Both the position numbers and the translations under genes were made by a program. This document shows, piece by piece, positions 1 through 14,100 of a stretch of DNA of 64,000 bases. Within the stretch, counting starts at the first letter, position 1. Each line of letters begins with the position of its first letter. Source of the DNA: Apus apus (lineage: Eukaryota > Chordata > Aves > Apodiformes > Apodidae); contig NC_067296.1 of NCBI RefSeq assembly GCF_020740795.1, positions 6,053,001 to 6,117,000 of the forward strand, read 5' to 3'. The notes beneath the pieces were generated by a model. The model made no database searches. It worked only from the letters and a program-made list of their open reading frames with translations, and was not told where the DNA came from.

Positions 1-904
1 CATGCATCCTTCTTTCCAAAATGTCATCCCTCACAAGAGCAGAAACGTGACAATCTCAGTTGGGTGGCCACACATGAGCATGGTGGTCCTTTCCAGCCAA
101 GAGTCTCAGAAGCCAAGGAATGCCCCACAGCTACCCAAGCCAGGCATGTCCATCTTGCCAGTGCAGAGCAAATAACCCAAAGCCCAGGGGCCTGCAGCCA
201 TCTGATGGTCTCTGCCACCCCACCAAGCCATCCCCACTCCATGAGTCTCCTCTCATCCCTGCACTGCCACAGCATCCCCACTGTGGCTGCCTTCTGCTTG
301 GTTGACCCCAGCGTGTCCTCCCATCTTGTGCCACCAGCCCAGCCACCCCGGGCATTACTTCTGGGTTCACAGCTGCTCTTGGCTCTTGTTCCGTGGACCC
401 ATTTACCCCTTCCAAGCCAAGAGAAACATTGTCCAAATCCCCCTTTGGGGCCAAGGCATTACATGCATTTGAAGCTCACCCCTGCAACTCGCTACCAGCT
501 GCCTGGGGGAATCCAGAGGGGCAAGAAAGACACCCAACTCCGAGGTGGAAGAATTCACAAAGCCTCCTGAGAATACCACCACACAGCAGTTCTTTTTTTA
601 TCCTAAGTCTTTGCCTTTTAAAAACGTTTGCCTGGAAAGCTGGATGCCAGGGAGTCTCGGAACCCGCCTCCACGCCCTGCAAAGCCCTCGCCCGTGGCTG
701 GCAGTGGGACCTGGGGCAGCCCTGCAGCTCCTGACAGCCCTCAGGACGGTTCCCACCACAGACAGCACACCGGGCGCCTGTCCCACAGGCTGGCAGCCGC
801 TGCCAGGCGAGCACAGAGCCCAGAGCCGCCCTCACGCTGCAAGGGATTCCCTCCGGCGAGTGACTCGGAATAAACGGACACGCGGCAGAAATGAGGCCAG
901 AAAT

Positions 905-931
905 CCCCCCCGGGGGGGGGGGGGGGGGGGG
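905..931. repeat. C7-G20 homopolymer tract
   Basis: Seven C are followed directly by twenty G. A run of this length can form a G-quadruplex on the plus strand and is also a place where sequencing and assembly often miscount. It sits inside the CpG-rich block. Confidence 0.9.
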
Positions 932-1280
932 TGTCACCGATCCACGGTCCTTTGTGGTTTCAAACCCCCGAGCCCGTTCGCCCTGCCAGCCCTTCGCAGC
1001 AAGTACCGAACTGCATCATTTTCCAAGCGAAAGAGCAACCGCCTCCCTGGCATCGCCCTGCGAACGGCTTCTCCAGGAATAAAAACAAAACCAACAACAA
1101 AACCGGGATGCAGCTCGGATCTTTTTCAGCCCACGGTTTGTGGGCAGCAAAAAAAAAAACAAAACAACAAACAAAACCTTCCCAGTTCCCAGTCAGCTCG
1201 GTAAAAAAGTGAACTGGACCTCCGAACAAATCGCCCCTCTAGCCCGGCTCCGGAGCCCGTGCCGGGGAGCAGCCCCTCCT

Positions 1281-1455
1281 GGCCACCGGGTCTCTCCCTC
1301 TCTCTTGGCCACTGGCCACCGGGTCTTTCCCTCTCTCCCTGGCCACCGGGTCTCTTGGCCACTGGCCACCGGGTCTCTCCCTCTCTCTTGGCCACTGGCC
1401 ACCGGGTCTCCCCCTCTCTCCCTGGCCACCGGGTCTCTTGGCCACTGGCCACCCC
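1281..1455. repeat. Minisatellite, 83-bp period
   Basis: Two near-identical copies of an 83-bp unit lie at 1281-1363 and 1364-1446, followed by a short partial copy. Each unit is itself built from shorter versions of a CCACCGGGTCTC core followed by TCTCCCT-rich or TTGGCCACTGG segments. The pattern makes long open frames on both strands that I regard as artefacts. Confidence 0.85.
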
Positions 1456-2199
1456 AGCCCATCGCCGGCCCCACACGCAGCCTGCCCAGCCCTTACCTAC
1501 GGCCACCCCGGCTCCCGCTGCTTCTCCAATCCCAAATTCCGTGGTCCTGCTGCCGGGGAAGGAACGGAGCTTAAATTCCAGCCTCCCGGGGTCCCTGCCC
1601 GGGGTGGCCAAGCAGCCCAGCCGGCCGGGGAGCCGCAGGCAGTTTCAGACTCGCAGTTTCCTTGTGCTGGGAGCTGCTAAATGAAGTTGCACTTCTGGGG
1701 CCGAGGGGCGTGTTCTCCTCCCCTCCCGGCTCCGTCCCTGCCCGCTGTAATCCAATGCTCATCCCGATGATGTCAAGCTCGGCTCCTACTTTACCATCGG
1801 CAGGAGGGATCCGCTTCCTTTTTCGCGGCGATCTTTTGTTCCTCTTCGCCGTGTCAGCCCGTCTCCCGGCAGCGGCATCTGCCCGCACGTCCCTCCCTCC
1901 TGCCCGCAGCTTCTCCCGCAGCGCTTCCCGATGCTCGTCCCTGCTGTGTCCTGCCGTCCGTCCGTCCGGGCAACAGGCACCACCGCACCCCTCGGGTATT
2001 TCCCCGGGTGTCATGCCAGGGGAAGTGCCTCCCGGGGAAAAGAAAGTCACTTTGGTCTTTTTCAGTGCCTTTTGCTCCGCAGACCCCCTCCTCTGGGGTA
2101 AGATCCAGGCTGCTCATCCGCCCCAGGGTGCCAGCCTCAGCTGGGGGGGAGATGCAGAGCTGGTGACAGCAGCCACGTGCAAGGGAGGGAAGGTGCTGA

Positions 2200-5100
2200 G
2201 GACAAGGCAGCCCTGCGTGTCAGGCACATACCTTTGTATCCTCCCTGCTGTGGAGCACAGCCTGGGAGCTCTTGGTGAGCTCGGGACCACTCCAGGAGAA
2301 CAGGAAGTTTTGGCTACTTGTCACCCCAGGGGCTCAGGAACAACCTTCTGGGTGGTGTCACCACCTGTGTCGCATCAGCCTTGGAGACACTGCTGGGTTG
2401 CTGAAGCCAAACAGAACAAGCTGGGTGGAGTTCATGGCCTTTCTCCTGGCCCACACTCCTGCAAAGCCCTACCAGTGCCCTGGGAAGGTGTGCAAGCACA
2501 GGAGGGTGTAGACCCTGCTCTCTGAATGCCCAGACTGGAGCAGAGTTCATTAGTGCTAATTGCTTTACTGAGAGAGTGAAAGACTCGCTCCACCCCTGCT
2601 GTAAGGACACTTGGTCCTCAGCCTTCTAAGGAGAAGTGGCACAACTCAACTGGAGAGCATGAAGGCATTTGCTAAGGACCAGATCCAGCCCCTGCTCAAG
2701 CTGGATCAGCTTTTCTTTCAGGCTGTCTTCAAAGTGAGCAGGGAGGACTTGTCTCTCCCAGCCTGCCATCACCTGAGCACCAGGCAGACACAGAAGCAGC
2801 AGCTCTGCCACCCTGCAGCTCTCCCATGACAGGCCCTGGAGCAGCAGCAGACTCTCCTCTCAGCCTGGCACAGGCTTACACAGCCAGACCTGCTCCAGCT
2901 CTGCCAGCCTGGTCGCCTTCAGCCACAATCTGTTTGTGTGCACCCAAAAACATGCTGTTTGCCATGACAGGCACCCACCCCCTGCCATTGCAGGAAGAGA
3001 TAAAACCCACAAAAGCAGCAGGTGGTGCAGGCAACACCCTGATGATGATACCAAGGCATGGAGGAAGAGGAATAGACCTCAACAGAGCAAAACAAGCCCA
3101 CGCTCAGAGCATCCTCAAACTGACCTAATGGAGCTCTGCTGCCTGATTCAATTTGGTTTTATTTCAAAAGCATCCCTGGGAAGCCAGTTGGATCTCCTGA
3201 GATGGATCACTGGGCAGAAAGTCATCTCTCTCCAGTGCTTTTGGGTCACATATTACTGCTTACCTGAAAGGAACAGTAAGGGAGGTGCCCCAAGGCCCTG
3301 CCTGCCTTCAGAACACGTGGCAGAGGGAGGAAGACTCTGCCAGGCTGTGCCCCACAGCCCTGGGGGGTTGCTACACCAGCCAGGCCAGGGCTGCAGTTTT
3401 CTCTGTATTCCAGCTTACATGTGAGAGTGATCCAGAAGGCAACAGCCTGACAGGGGCACTTGGACTGCAGGGTTTGAAGGCCAAATCTGGTAAGGATGCA
3501 AATGCTGCACCAGCAACCCAGGCATTTCTCAGCACCACCACAATGCAGGCACTGTGTAGCAACGGTAACAACAAAGCACTTCAGAAAGCCAGGAGCACAG
3601 TACGTGTACTTTTAAAAGAATATGTGCCTTGTCTCACTCAAACCTCCCAATCCTGTGTGTCTAGTTCTGGAAACAACCCCACAAAGCATCCATCAAAGAG
3701 TCCATCCTTCCCTGCACGTGCTTGCGTGTCCTTACAGTGACCTCATCCAAGACTATCCCCTACAAGGAGCAGTCAAATGTTTTCAATCAAAACTCTCTTT
3801 AAGTAGAAAAATGCACTTCTGAATTTTCTGGAAACACTTTTCTGTGTGTTTTGTTGTTTTTGTGTTTGTTTTTTTTTTCCTTACCAGGGAAAAAAAAAAT
3901 AATCCTGAGATGCTAAAAAGTTTGCCTGAAATCTGAACACATTAGGATAAAAATGCCTGGCTTTCAGGGTATTAATTCTTCCTGTTTTTAAATGAAAGTT
4001 GTAATTTCACTTTGGAAGTCCACCCTAGCTTCCAGCTAATTCTCAGGTTCCCTGTGTCTTGTCTTGTTGCTTCGTATGCTGCAAGATCACCCAGAGATGC
4101 AGGCTGTGAATAAATGTAGTTCCTGTCTCGCCATGAGGAGAAGACATTGTAGGTGCCTGGCATGGTGTGAGGGATGGGGTTACAGCCTTGAGCTGATGGA
4201 CTGAGCTACAGCCAAGATCAGCCTTCACTGCTCTAGGGTGCACTTCCATGGCTTCTGCTTGTCTTTTTGGGGAGGTTCTTGCTGCCTATTGCATCCACCT
4301 GCTTTATCCTGTGCTATCAGACAACAGGTCTGGCTTTGCTCCAGTGGCTCCTGCTGTTGGCCAAGCAGTTGGTCTGCAGAGAATTGCAGGGATTGTTTTT
4401 AGCTCTGCGTGGTAGAGAAGGATGTGGAGGGCAGCCCCCCAGAGAAGGGAGGGTGTGTGGGGGCCACCTTTACCACTCTGGTGTGGGAAGGATGAGACTG
4501 TGTGGCTTCAGGGAAAGCAAGAGGCTGTTGGCTATCAAGCTATGGATGGAGGAGGGGCAAAGCCAAAGCCTCTCCTTGGGCAAGTGTGAAGATGAGGTGA
4601 GCATATCCCCAAGGGTGCTAACACAAAGAAACCCACCCCTGGAGCAGCTGCAGTGCTGGATCATGCACTGTCTGCTCCAGCATGAAAATCCAGCAGCACA
4701 AAGGATTCTCTGAGAAGCTCCGAAGCCTGAGGAGACAAGGTGTCACTTCAGAAGGATCTGACCTGCCTCTGACCTGAATGTTTTTCCATCCTGAGCCCTG
4801 TTTCCCCCAGAAGCTGGTGCTGCTGGGGTTAGAGCTGAGCTGCAATCATCCTCTGAGGCAGCATGAAGCCTCCTCACGTAAGAGCAGCTTCCCACTGCAT
4901 TTCCCAGGCATTCCGTGTCACTTGATGTCACCAAGATTCTAAGGAAATGCAGAATGGCACAAGCTCCACATGGAAAAAATGTGACAACCTCATTTATTCT
5001 TTTTTTTCTGACTTCCTCTCCCAAAATAAACACTAACTTCTGACCAAAAAAACCCACAGAAGATATTTTGGTGGTCTGCTGGGCTTTCTAAGGAAAGTGT

Positions 5101-8100
5101 GGATGTCCTAAGCCATCAAATAACAGCTTGCACTGGGAGATTCATAAGAAGAAGAGAGAGTGACACAGAAAAGCAGCTTTAGTGACAAGCCACTCTTTTT
5201 GCTGTCAAAGGAAGGGCACAGTTTGTAGATCAGGGAAGAGAGGGGGGGTGTCAGGATGTCTGAACAAGTTACTCAGCATTCAGACCCTTTCTGTTTTTAT
5301 AGAAGTTGTTTGTCCAGAAAGGGTCATCAACAAGTGAAACAAAACAAGTTTGTAATGAGGCTAAACTCATTAGTGAGCCCCTTTCCAGGGTCACCCTTAC
5401 GAGCAGGCAGGGGCTGAGTCCAGCCTGGTGCTGGGGAGCCCCTCTTGGCATTGGGACCACAGGGACAGGCACTGCGGCTGCTGGCAGAGGGCTCAGTGTG
5501 GGGCTGACAAGCCAGCAGGGACAAACGTGCTCAAAAAACTGTTTACTCTGAGCTGGAGCTATATTTAGCCCCAGTAATCTGTGCAGAGATGATAAAGCTT
5601 TTCATTGCAAAGCGAGTGGCTGTGCTTTGCTTCTGGGCAATTTCACTCTACGAGCTTGTCCCTTCCCCCTAACCAGCCACCACTACCTTATCTCTATCTG
5701 CTGACCCAAACACCTCCAGAAGGTTTGTCCCAGCTAGATGGGTTGGAATCTTAGCCCGAACTTTATTTTTTTTCCCTAGGGAACATATTCAGTTTGGAAA
5801 ATAAATGAGTTTATTTTTTTTAAATAGTCTTAAGAGCCCAGTTCAGAGCTCTGGCTGAAAATCCTTCACAGAGATGGACCCACTAATCCCTCATTTCTGC
5901 AACGTTCCTTCTCTCCAAAGGCTCTTGCCAAATAAGTCATTTGACTCTTACCTTTTTGTTGCTGCAACAAATACAAGCAGGTCTCAAACTCAGCTCTCAT
6001 TGCAAAGCAGAGGTGTCAGTCAGTGACAGCACTGTCCCATGCCATGTTTTACCCAGAGGGTCCCAAAGACCATGACAAACTCTCTCACACACTCTAGATA
6101 AGAAGCACTTTACCTGCTGCTGATAGGAGAGCGTGGCAGCTGGCTGGTGGCACAGAGCCTCCACAGCAAACACGAATCCTGCTTGGTCAGGAATTTGTTT
6201 GTCTAAAGGAATCCAGAAGCTTCTTCAGTGTAAACCCACAAAGGTCACATATCCAGCACGTGCTTCACCAGGCAATCATCCCACTGGCAAAAGCTTTCTT
6301 GTTTGGGACACAGGGTGAATAGCAATGTCTCTGGCAGCTCAGGGATGTGTTCAGATAGGGGAGGAATATGGAAGTGTTCATTAAATAGGTTCATTCTGCT
6401 TGCTAGGGTGGGTCAGATGTACAGAAAGAAGCTAAACAATGATTGTCAGGATGAGAAGGTGCAACAGGAGAGGTGTTGCTGAAGTTAATCACCACTGACT
6501 GGTCTTGCTGGCAGGGAAGCAGGAGATCCTGGGGTCTGCACACAGGTACTGCTTTCCTTTCTCCCTCTTTCTGCTAGATGGGTGAGTTGGAGGAAAACCA
6601 GCAGCAGGCTGGGCCAGCAGTTGTGCTTCTCTGTTTTGGAGAGCAAAGGGGCACGCTGATACGTGAGGAGGAAGCAGCCCCTCTGTCAGCTCTGCAATGT
6701 GTGCCAGAGCCACCCAGCCAATGGTGATGGTTTTTCCTGGTGTTTGGCAGCCAGATGAGGATTCCTGTTACAGATGTGCAGAAGCTGTGTAAATATTTTG
6801 GTCCTGACTTGTGCTCTCAGTTAAATGGGCTTTCATGGGATTTTTATTCCCCGGATTCTGAGCAGAGAACTCCTGCTTTGAAATGGTGAGACATCCAACT
6901 CGGGTTACTAATGCTCTGTGGTGAGTCAAGGGATTGCAATCTCCAGGCTTCACTGTATACACTCCCTCTCTACCTAAGGTCAGGGAAAATTCAGCCTAAC
7001 CTCCTGGCATGATTCCCTGCTATCTCATGCCCTTAGACGTGGTGTTATTTATCTATCCTAACTGTTCCTGAGGCCATAAAGACTCAGACTGGGGAGATGC
7101 AGCATCCCTGTGATTTGGTCTGAGAGCCCCAGGAGTTCAGAGCAGTCCATGGGAAGGGCTCCGTGTTCTGGTCAGGGAACAGAATATTCTGTTTGTGCTG
7201 ACAGCATAAATGAGCTAAACCCAGAGTTTGCCTGGTGAGCTGGGAGCGTTTCACGCAGACATTGTGTACAGCCCTCTGCTTCCAGCACCCTGCTGGGAAC
7301 CTGCCCTGGGGTTCAGGTGTTGCCCAGATGGGCAGTGGCTGCACAGGGAGGTAAGGAAAGGTGACAGGGCCACCCTGCATCTTGGGTGGCCCTGAGAAGG
7401 GCTCTGTCACCCTGGGGTGGACACAGGGACTGACTAAAGCTTCTTGTTCCTTACTGGCTGCGTGGGCAGAGTAGGGTGCTGGCTCCTGGGAGGCATGTGG
7501 GATGCTGTGGGCAAGGGATTTGCCAGGAGGCAGAGCCACCAACTTCCATTTCTTGCCGAAGATCACAAGTGATCCTGGTGCTGTTCCACCAGTGTCTCAG
7601 ACTGAGCTCCCACATCCCATCCCTACTGTAGCAGTAGAGATAGTCCCAGCCTTTAAATAGCCAAGATAGACAAAAATAAAGGAAAAGAAGGACTATCATC
7701 TGCTTTTGGCAGTTGGCTAGTGGAAGGACAGGAGGCTAAATGGCTGCTGCAGAGACAGATTATCACCCAGCCCAGAACATTAACCTTATCCACATTGTTA
7801 CTGGCAGCTCCTCTCTTGTCTGTCACAGATGGACAGCCTGATGCTCTCGTGTGTCCATGCCAGCAGACCTTTCCCACCTAATGATGGCCAAGCTCACTTC
7901 CTGCTGTCCTTCAGATGTATTTTATTTACTGCTTTTTGTGTCATGACTATTCCCTTATGGCTATTCTAGCATTTCCAGTTTTGAAAGGGTTCTTTCTACT
8001 TGCTCCCTTAACTCGCTATATCTCCTTCAGATTCCTGCTTTCTCCCACAGCTGGGCTGGGGCTTTTGGACAGATGTTAAATTTTCACTTTTATGCAGGAT

Positions 8101-11100
8101 TAGAGCTTTTGGACACAGAGTTTAAGGTTTTCATGCAGATCCCAGTTGTCACTTTTGTGGATTGAATTATTTCCTTTTATAACATCTCTCAAATAATTGT
8201 TCTCAGCTTTGTCAAACTTGGCCTGATAAATCATCAAGTATCTTCAGGTTCAGAGTATCTATTTCAAGCACAATCTAGCAATGGTATTTAGACAGACATC
8301 AGCTTCCTTGAGCCATGTGTTAAAACCTTAGCTCCATATGATCCCAAGTTGAATACCTCATAAGAAGGTCTTGCAGAAGACCCTTTAATAAAATCCCATC
8401 ATCCAGGCTGTCCTGAGTCAGAAAACTTCAGTCATATTTGATGTAAAAGTCTGAGTTTGGATCTGGGTTCCTTGCCCTCTAATTCTGGGAGAAGTGTAAA
8501 TCCCAGGCACCATCCAAAATATCCCCTGCCCAAGTGGCTGTGCTGCCTGATAGTTCCTCCCTGCAAGGAAAGGTGGCTGCAATGTTTGTGACCTGCTGGG
8601 TGTGCTGCAAGGCATCAGTGCCACAGTCATGCCACTATTTCCACATGGACAGATCAACTTACAAATCCCAACATCCATATGCTGGCCATCTCGCAAAGGC
8701 ACGTTCAAGGGAGCAACCTCTACAAGCAGCTCAATATCTGTAAAATGTCCCCACTCTGCAGATGGGCCCTTCCCCAGCTGGCTGTAGCTGCTGGGACCAG
8801 TGGAGCTGCTAAGAAGGGGCCTTGCAGAATTGCTGCCCCAAATGGCCTCAGCTCTCCCCATCACTATGGCAACCAGCAGATCATCTCACTGGACAAGGGG
8901 TTTGTGCTTCACAGCAGTGCTGCCTGCTTTCCTGCAGAAACAGTGGCTCAAACTGAGCAACCAGGAGGGAAAATCCTCTTTATTTTGACCAAGGAGCCTT
9001 TTTACTTATTATTTATCCGAGTCTCCAGGCACTGTAACATGTCACAAATAATACAGTTAAATCTCAGTGGTCTCCAAGGATCAGTTGAATGAGAATGTAG
9101 CCAGCAGAGCACCTAGAGGCATTCCTTTGTGCCTCTTCATTGGGAAGTTCATCCTCATCTCCCAACAGCTCCACCAAACACACCACCTTGGTGCTGAAGG
9201 CAGAAGGTCACCAGCTTTTCAGAACCTAAGCCAATCTGGGAAGGCTGCTGGCTGTTGCAATGCTGGCTAAACAAGAAACTGTGTGAAACTGAGAACTCGA
9301 ATTAATGGAATAACAGACCCTTCCTTTCCCACCTCCCACACGGAGGAAAAAAGACTCATTGAATCCACTGGTTTATTAGATAAACTTAAGATGCAAAAGT
9401 AGAGGAACCTTATCGATTTAATATATAAAAATGCTGGATGTTGGAGGCAGGAGCGTGTGGTCCCACCTGGAAAGCAATCACTAATATGGACTAAACCACT
9501 AGGTGACAGGGCTCTTTACCCTGAGAATTAACGTGGAGGGGCTTGTGTGCTATGAATGTCACCCTGATTTGCTGCATGCTGACTTTCCTATGTAAACAGG
9601 TCATTTTGGCAAGGTTTATGATTGATTTACCACTATTTGTTCAATGGTGCTTCAAACTGGGACACCAGCACAGTCCAGCCAATTGAGCTGTGCCTGCTGG
9701 CTATGGATCCAGCCCAGTGAGAGCCAGGAGCTGACACTGGCACTGCCAGCCATGGCATCCAAACAAGCTAACTTTGGGAAGCTGTTAGGAGTCATCTTTC
9801 ATCATTCAGCATTTTCACTTGGGTTCATTTCTTTCCAAGCTGGGTAATTACAGCTTCATTATTTTTCCTTTTACAATGAAGACAAGACTGCAAGCCAGGC
9901 AGAATCATTCCTCCTGCTACTGTTGCCAAGATATGCTAGCACATCTACGCCACGAGGAATGTGTCATGGCATCAGTTTTATTAACAATAAATAATGGCTC
10001 TTCAGTTAAGCAACATCTTAACACCAGCTGGTCCCTAACCATAAAATGCTAAATTTCAGCCCCTGCAGACAGATAATTGAGTCAGGGTTACCAGTGCCCA
10101 GCACATTCCTCCTTGACCAGAACGTGTCAGGTTTTGCACGTTGTTTTTCTTCACTGAAATCAGTATCTGGATTCAATCAGACTTTCGTTCTAAACCCACA
10201 AAAACTCATCTAAAAATAAGATATCGAAGTTCCTGCGATAGCAGAGAGAGACCAGGACTAAGGGAGTGGTGGTAGATCAGATACCAGAGAGCAAGTCATC
10301 CTGTCTGCCCACCTTCCCCGGCTGGAGGGAGAGCTGGGTGACCACCAGGGCTTGGCTACTTACCCTGTAGGCAGCTTCAAGGCTGTGAGATGAAGCCCAT
10401 CCAAGCAGGAAAGCAACAGAGACACCTCTTATATACTGTTGTATCTTACCAAGGGCTCCGTGTTCTTGCAGGGACTGTTTCTCAGCCCAGAAACCACTGC
10501 TAGTTTGGTGACGTTTTCTGAGGTACGCGCGGACACCAGCATGTCTGCTTCTGCTTTGCTTTGATGGCTCTGGCATGACATTCTTTGAGGACAGTAACAA
10601 TATTAAATACATGTTTGGAAAAACAGCTTTGAAAAGAAAATATCCACCAGCATTGCACTGTGGGCCTGCCAAGGTGTCGGGATTCTGCAGAAGCCCCTAA
10701 AAACAGGGTAACAAATTCAGTTACACTAGCACACATTGTAGTTAAAAATTGTCAGCTGTTCTTCAGAGTCTGGAAAAAACCCTTCTGTGTTATCTCACAA
10801 AGATGGCAAATGCAGAATGGAACCACTACCTGCATGAGGGGGAAGTCACTCTGCTTCTACCACTGAAAGACCAGTGGAGGTCAAGCTCAGAAGGGAGTTC
10901 CTGGCTCTTGTGTCTGATGGACACTCAGTTTTGCAGTAACATGAGACCCTCCATCTACGTTTTAAAAAATGGGTGTGTGTGAACTTGCAGCAAAGGCTCC
11001 GTGTTCTCAAGTGTGCTCTGCAGCAGGGAGCTGGTTTGTAAGATTCCCTGATAAATCAGTGCTCAGCCCTCAGTTCTTCCCCTTCCTTCCCTTCCAGCAT

Positions 11101-14100
11101 CAAGCTGGTGGCTGTTCCTGCCCCCAGCACACGTGGCCACAGTAAATGTTGAGCCTTGCCAGCTCCTGCCCTCCCCTGCCTTCAACAAACTGCTTGATTC
11201 AGTCTCTCTTGGACAACAGCCAACCCTACTGAACTCCATGATGGGACTAGAGATGATTGTATTATTAGATTCCCCTAGGGTACTTATTTCTCTAAATAAT
11301 CTAGGATGGGAAAAACGTCTCTAGAAAGAAAAATTCTCTGACTCACTCTCCAATGCCATGGAAGTTCAGAGCAACCAGAAAAGAGTTAACATCACAGCCA
11401 CCCCCCAGCAGTATTTCAGAGTTTCTAAATACAGAATTCCTTTCTGATCTGGATGCCCATTTTTGTTATCTTAAAAGTATTTCTGGAACTCTTGGCCAAC
11501 TTTAAACAAACAAACAGGGAGAAATATTTGTGAAGATAACGTAGTTGAGTGTGTTTGGTTGATGAGTCTTCCTAAGTTGAAGGATTTCATTTTTAGACCT
11601 AATGTCTTTAAAGCTTGTGAACAGGAGAAAAAAATTGCTCTGGAGACTTTAAATCACACAACCATCCCAGCTATTGGCTTTGGAATAACAACCATTCAAC
11701 TCAGGAGATATCAAACGTGGGAAGGCATTTATCTGACGCATCTATATGATCATGTGAACTCCTTCCTCAAGGGGAAACAGCCTCTCTGCTGGGGAAGGAA
11801 CTGTTTTCCCTTGTTTATTTATTTATTTTTAATGACAACAACATAAGCAACTGTACCACACTAAATGCTCCTGGCACGAGTGCAAAAATGCAACATCTAA
11901 AATGTCAGCTGGTACGCTGGGAGGATTGATATGATTTAAAAGATTTATGAGAAAAAAACAATTTCTCTAGCTTCAGAGCATCCTGGAAAGCAGCAGCACC
12001 AGTGTGGGGGACAATGAAAAAAAATAAAAAAAGAGGGGAAAATAAATCTCCAGCTAAAAGAAATAACCACGGGCAGTAGGATCCTGCTTTGCTCTTTTTA
12101 GTGTGAGAGAAAACTGGGTCAGGAACTCATCTGACTTTACACTGAAAGATGAACCAACAGAGCCTGCCATGGCTCTGGGATGTGCTGGTTTTCTCACTCT
12201 ACACATTGACTCACATAGTCCTGTGGCTCACACCTAAAGCCACACCACTTGTCACTGCTGGAGGCAGGATGAAATCCAGAAAATCCTGACTTTTCCTCCC
12301 ACTATTGTTTCACTAGAAGCTGTTCTGCTGCAGCTGATAGGAGAAGAGTGGCCAGCTGGATTGCAGTGCAGGGCCTCCTGGGAGAGATGGGGTCACAGAG
12401 ACAGGGGAAATAAATCCTGGCTTAATAAAAAAAGACACATCAGGCAAGGAAAAAAAATCATGGAAACATCTGAAACAATAAACTCAGCAACATTTGTAAG
12501 GGTGCTTGGACAATGCTCAAGCAGAAGTTTGCCAGCCCCTTCTGGGTTAGATCCTGCTCCCCAAAGGGCCCTGCCTGAGTATCCTGAGCTGTTTGCAGGG
12601 ATTCCATGTCCACCACCTTTCACTCCCTCCTCCTTTTTACCAATCATCTGTTGCTCGTCCCTTCCTTGGTTCATTCACAGATGTCACTGCAGATCTTTTG
12701 TACCAAATATTCCCTCCAATATATCTTGGTGTTGTCTTGTTTGCTTGCTTTAAGTAAGCTTTTATTTAATGGTATTTAAATATTTTTGATACATTTAAGT
12801 TTCACTAATGCATCCATAAATAATGAGATTAAACAGCTTGATAATATAATTCCAGGGTATTGGATAAAGGTGAATGTTTCTCCCCATCTGTTTTACCAAT
12901 AATTCAAGTGAACTCAGTTTCCAGACATGATCTCGAGTGAACTGAAGCCAGTGAAAAGGTCTCTGGTGACTTATAAGGACTTAAAGGAGATTGAAGAAAG
13001 GTGTCCTATAAAATAAATTCCTGGCCAAACAAAACTGGAAAGGCACAAAGATTACAATTCCTCTGTCATAACAGCAGTGACTCATCCCGTTGCATAGTCA
13101 CTTGGGGTGAAAAAGAAAACAGTTACTCAATCTCTGAGGGATTTAGGCACAGAAGGATATATTATGCAAGTTTTAGCAGCGTTACTAATGGCCCTGACGC
13201 TCACAACTCTGCTGTGACTCTCCCTCAGCTCAGCCCATCACAAATAAGTTATGACTCACGGATCCATGACAGGAGGGGAAAACAGGGAGTCTAAGAAGTG
13301 CAGAGGCAGGTGCTAATGCAGGCACAGAGCACGCAGGCAAGGGAGGATGAGGGTGACAAATCTGTGAGCAAAGAACTGTGGAGGAAAGACAATTGCATGT
13401 TTGAAGACTTGGGAGTGTGGACTAGGTTGATTTTTCCTGCACTCAAATTGCAGGGGCCTGTGAGTGCCAAGCCAGGCTGTGCACAGAGAAGAGCCAAACT
13501 GCTGGCACGGGTCACTTGATACTTGGGAGGTGCTGGAACATCTTGATTTGGTAGAAGCTATTAACTCTGACCATTTAAAGGCTAATTAAACCCGCTGGAG
13601 GTTTCAGCCATGGCAGTATTTTGCCTATTATCTAATTACTAACTTCCTCACGGATGGAGGGCTTTGACAGCCATCCTCAAAGCATGATTGAAGATCTGGA
13701 TTGTGGAACAGACCTCAAAGCCTGAATTAAACAGCTGGGAGAGCAGTTGTCCCTAAAGAAAACTCTGTAAGTCTTTATGCTCTGGAGATCCAATCAAAGT
13801 GCAGCTATAAATACTGTTTAAAGCCAAACACTTCATGGAAGTCAAATCATTAGGATGGTTATGTTAGAAAGCTGAAGCTGATACCTCAAAATGTGGAAGT
13901 TTCTGCAGGCCAGAGCACAGTGAGGTGTTTAGACCTGTATGTCTAAACAACACTACTGTAGAAACACAGACCATGTGTGATTTTTTAATTTTTACAGTTG
14001 GTTTGACCCAGCCAGTCCAATTAGCAGTTCCCTTCACCCAGCTGAAAGATCCTGGGTGGTCAAAGGATTATTCCATGATAACATGTATGTGGGGTTTGTT

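Larger units (their letters stand above)
600..2110 (-). promoter_or_regulatory. CpG-rich island, candidate PKIG promoter and untranslated first exon
   Basis: This block is GC-rich and dense in CpG compared with the following 13 kb. It lies about 14.5 kb upstream of SERINC3 in the position where, by mammalian synteny, PKIG begins head-to-head with SERINC3 with untranslated first exons. On the minus strand a good splice donor (TAG|GTAAGG) has its GT at 1496-1495, which would suit a non-coding first exon ending at 1497. No PKIG coding sequence is visible in the window, so the assignment rests on island character, synteny and the donor. A plus-strand donor-like GTAAGA occurs at 2098, so transcription in the other direction is also possible. 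Confidence 0.4.

Noticed and set aside
1662-2525. 287-codon plus-strand frame
   Set aside because: It runs through GC-rich CpG-island sequence, where stops are rare. No domain is recognisable and the overlapping frames on the other strand are equally open.
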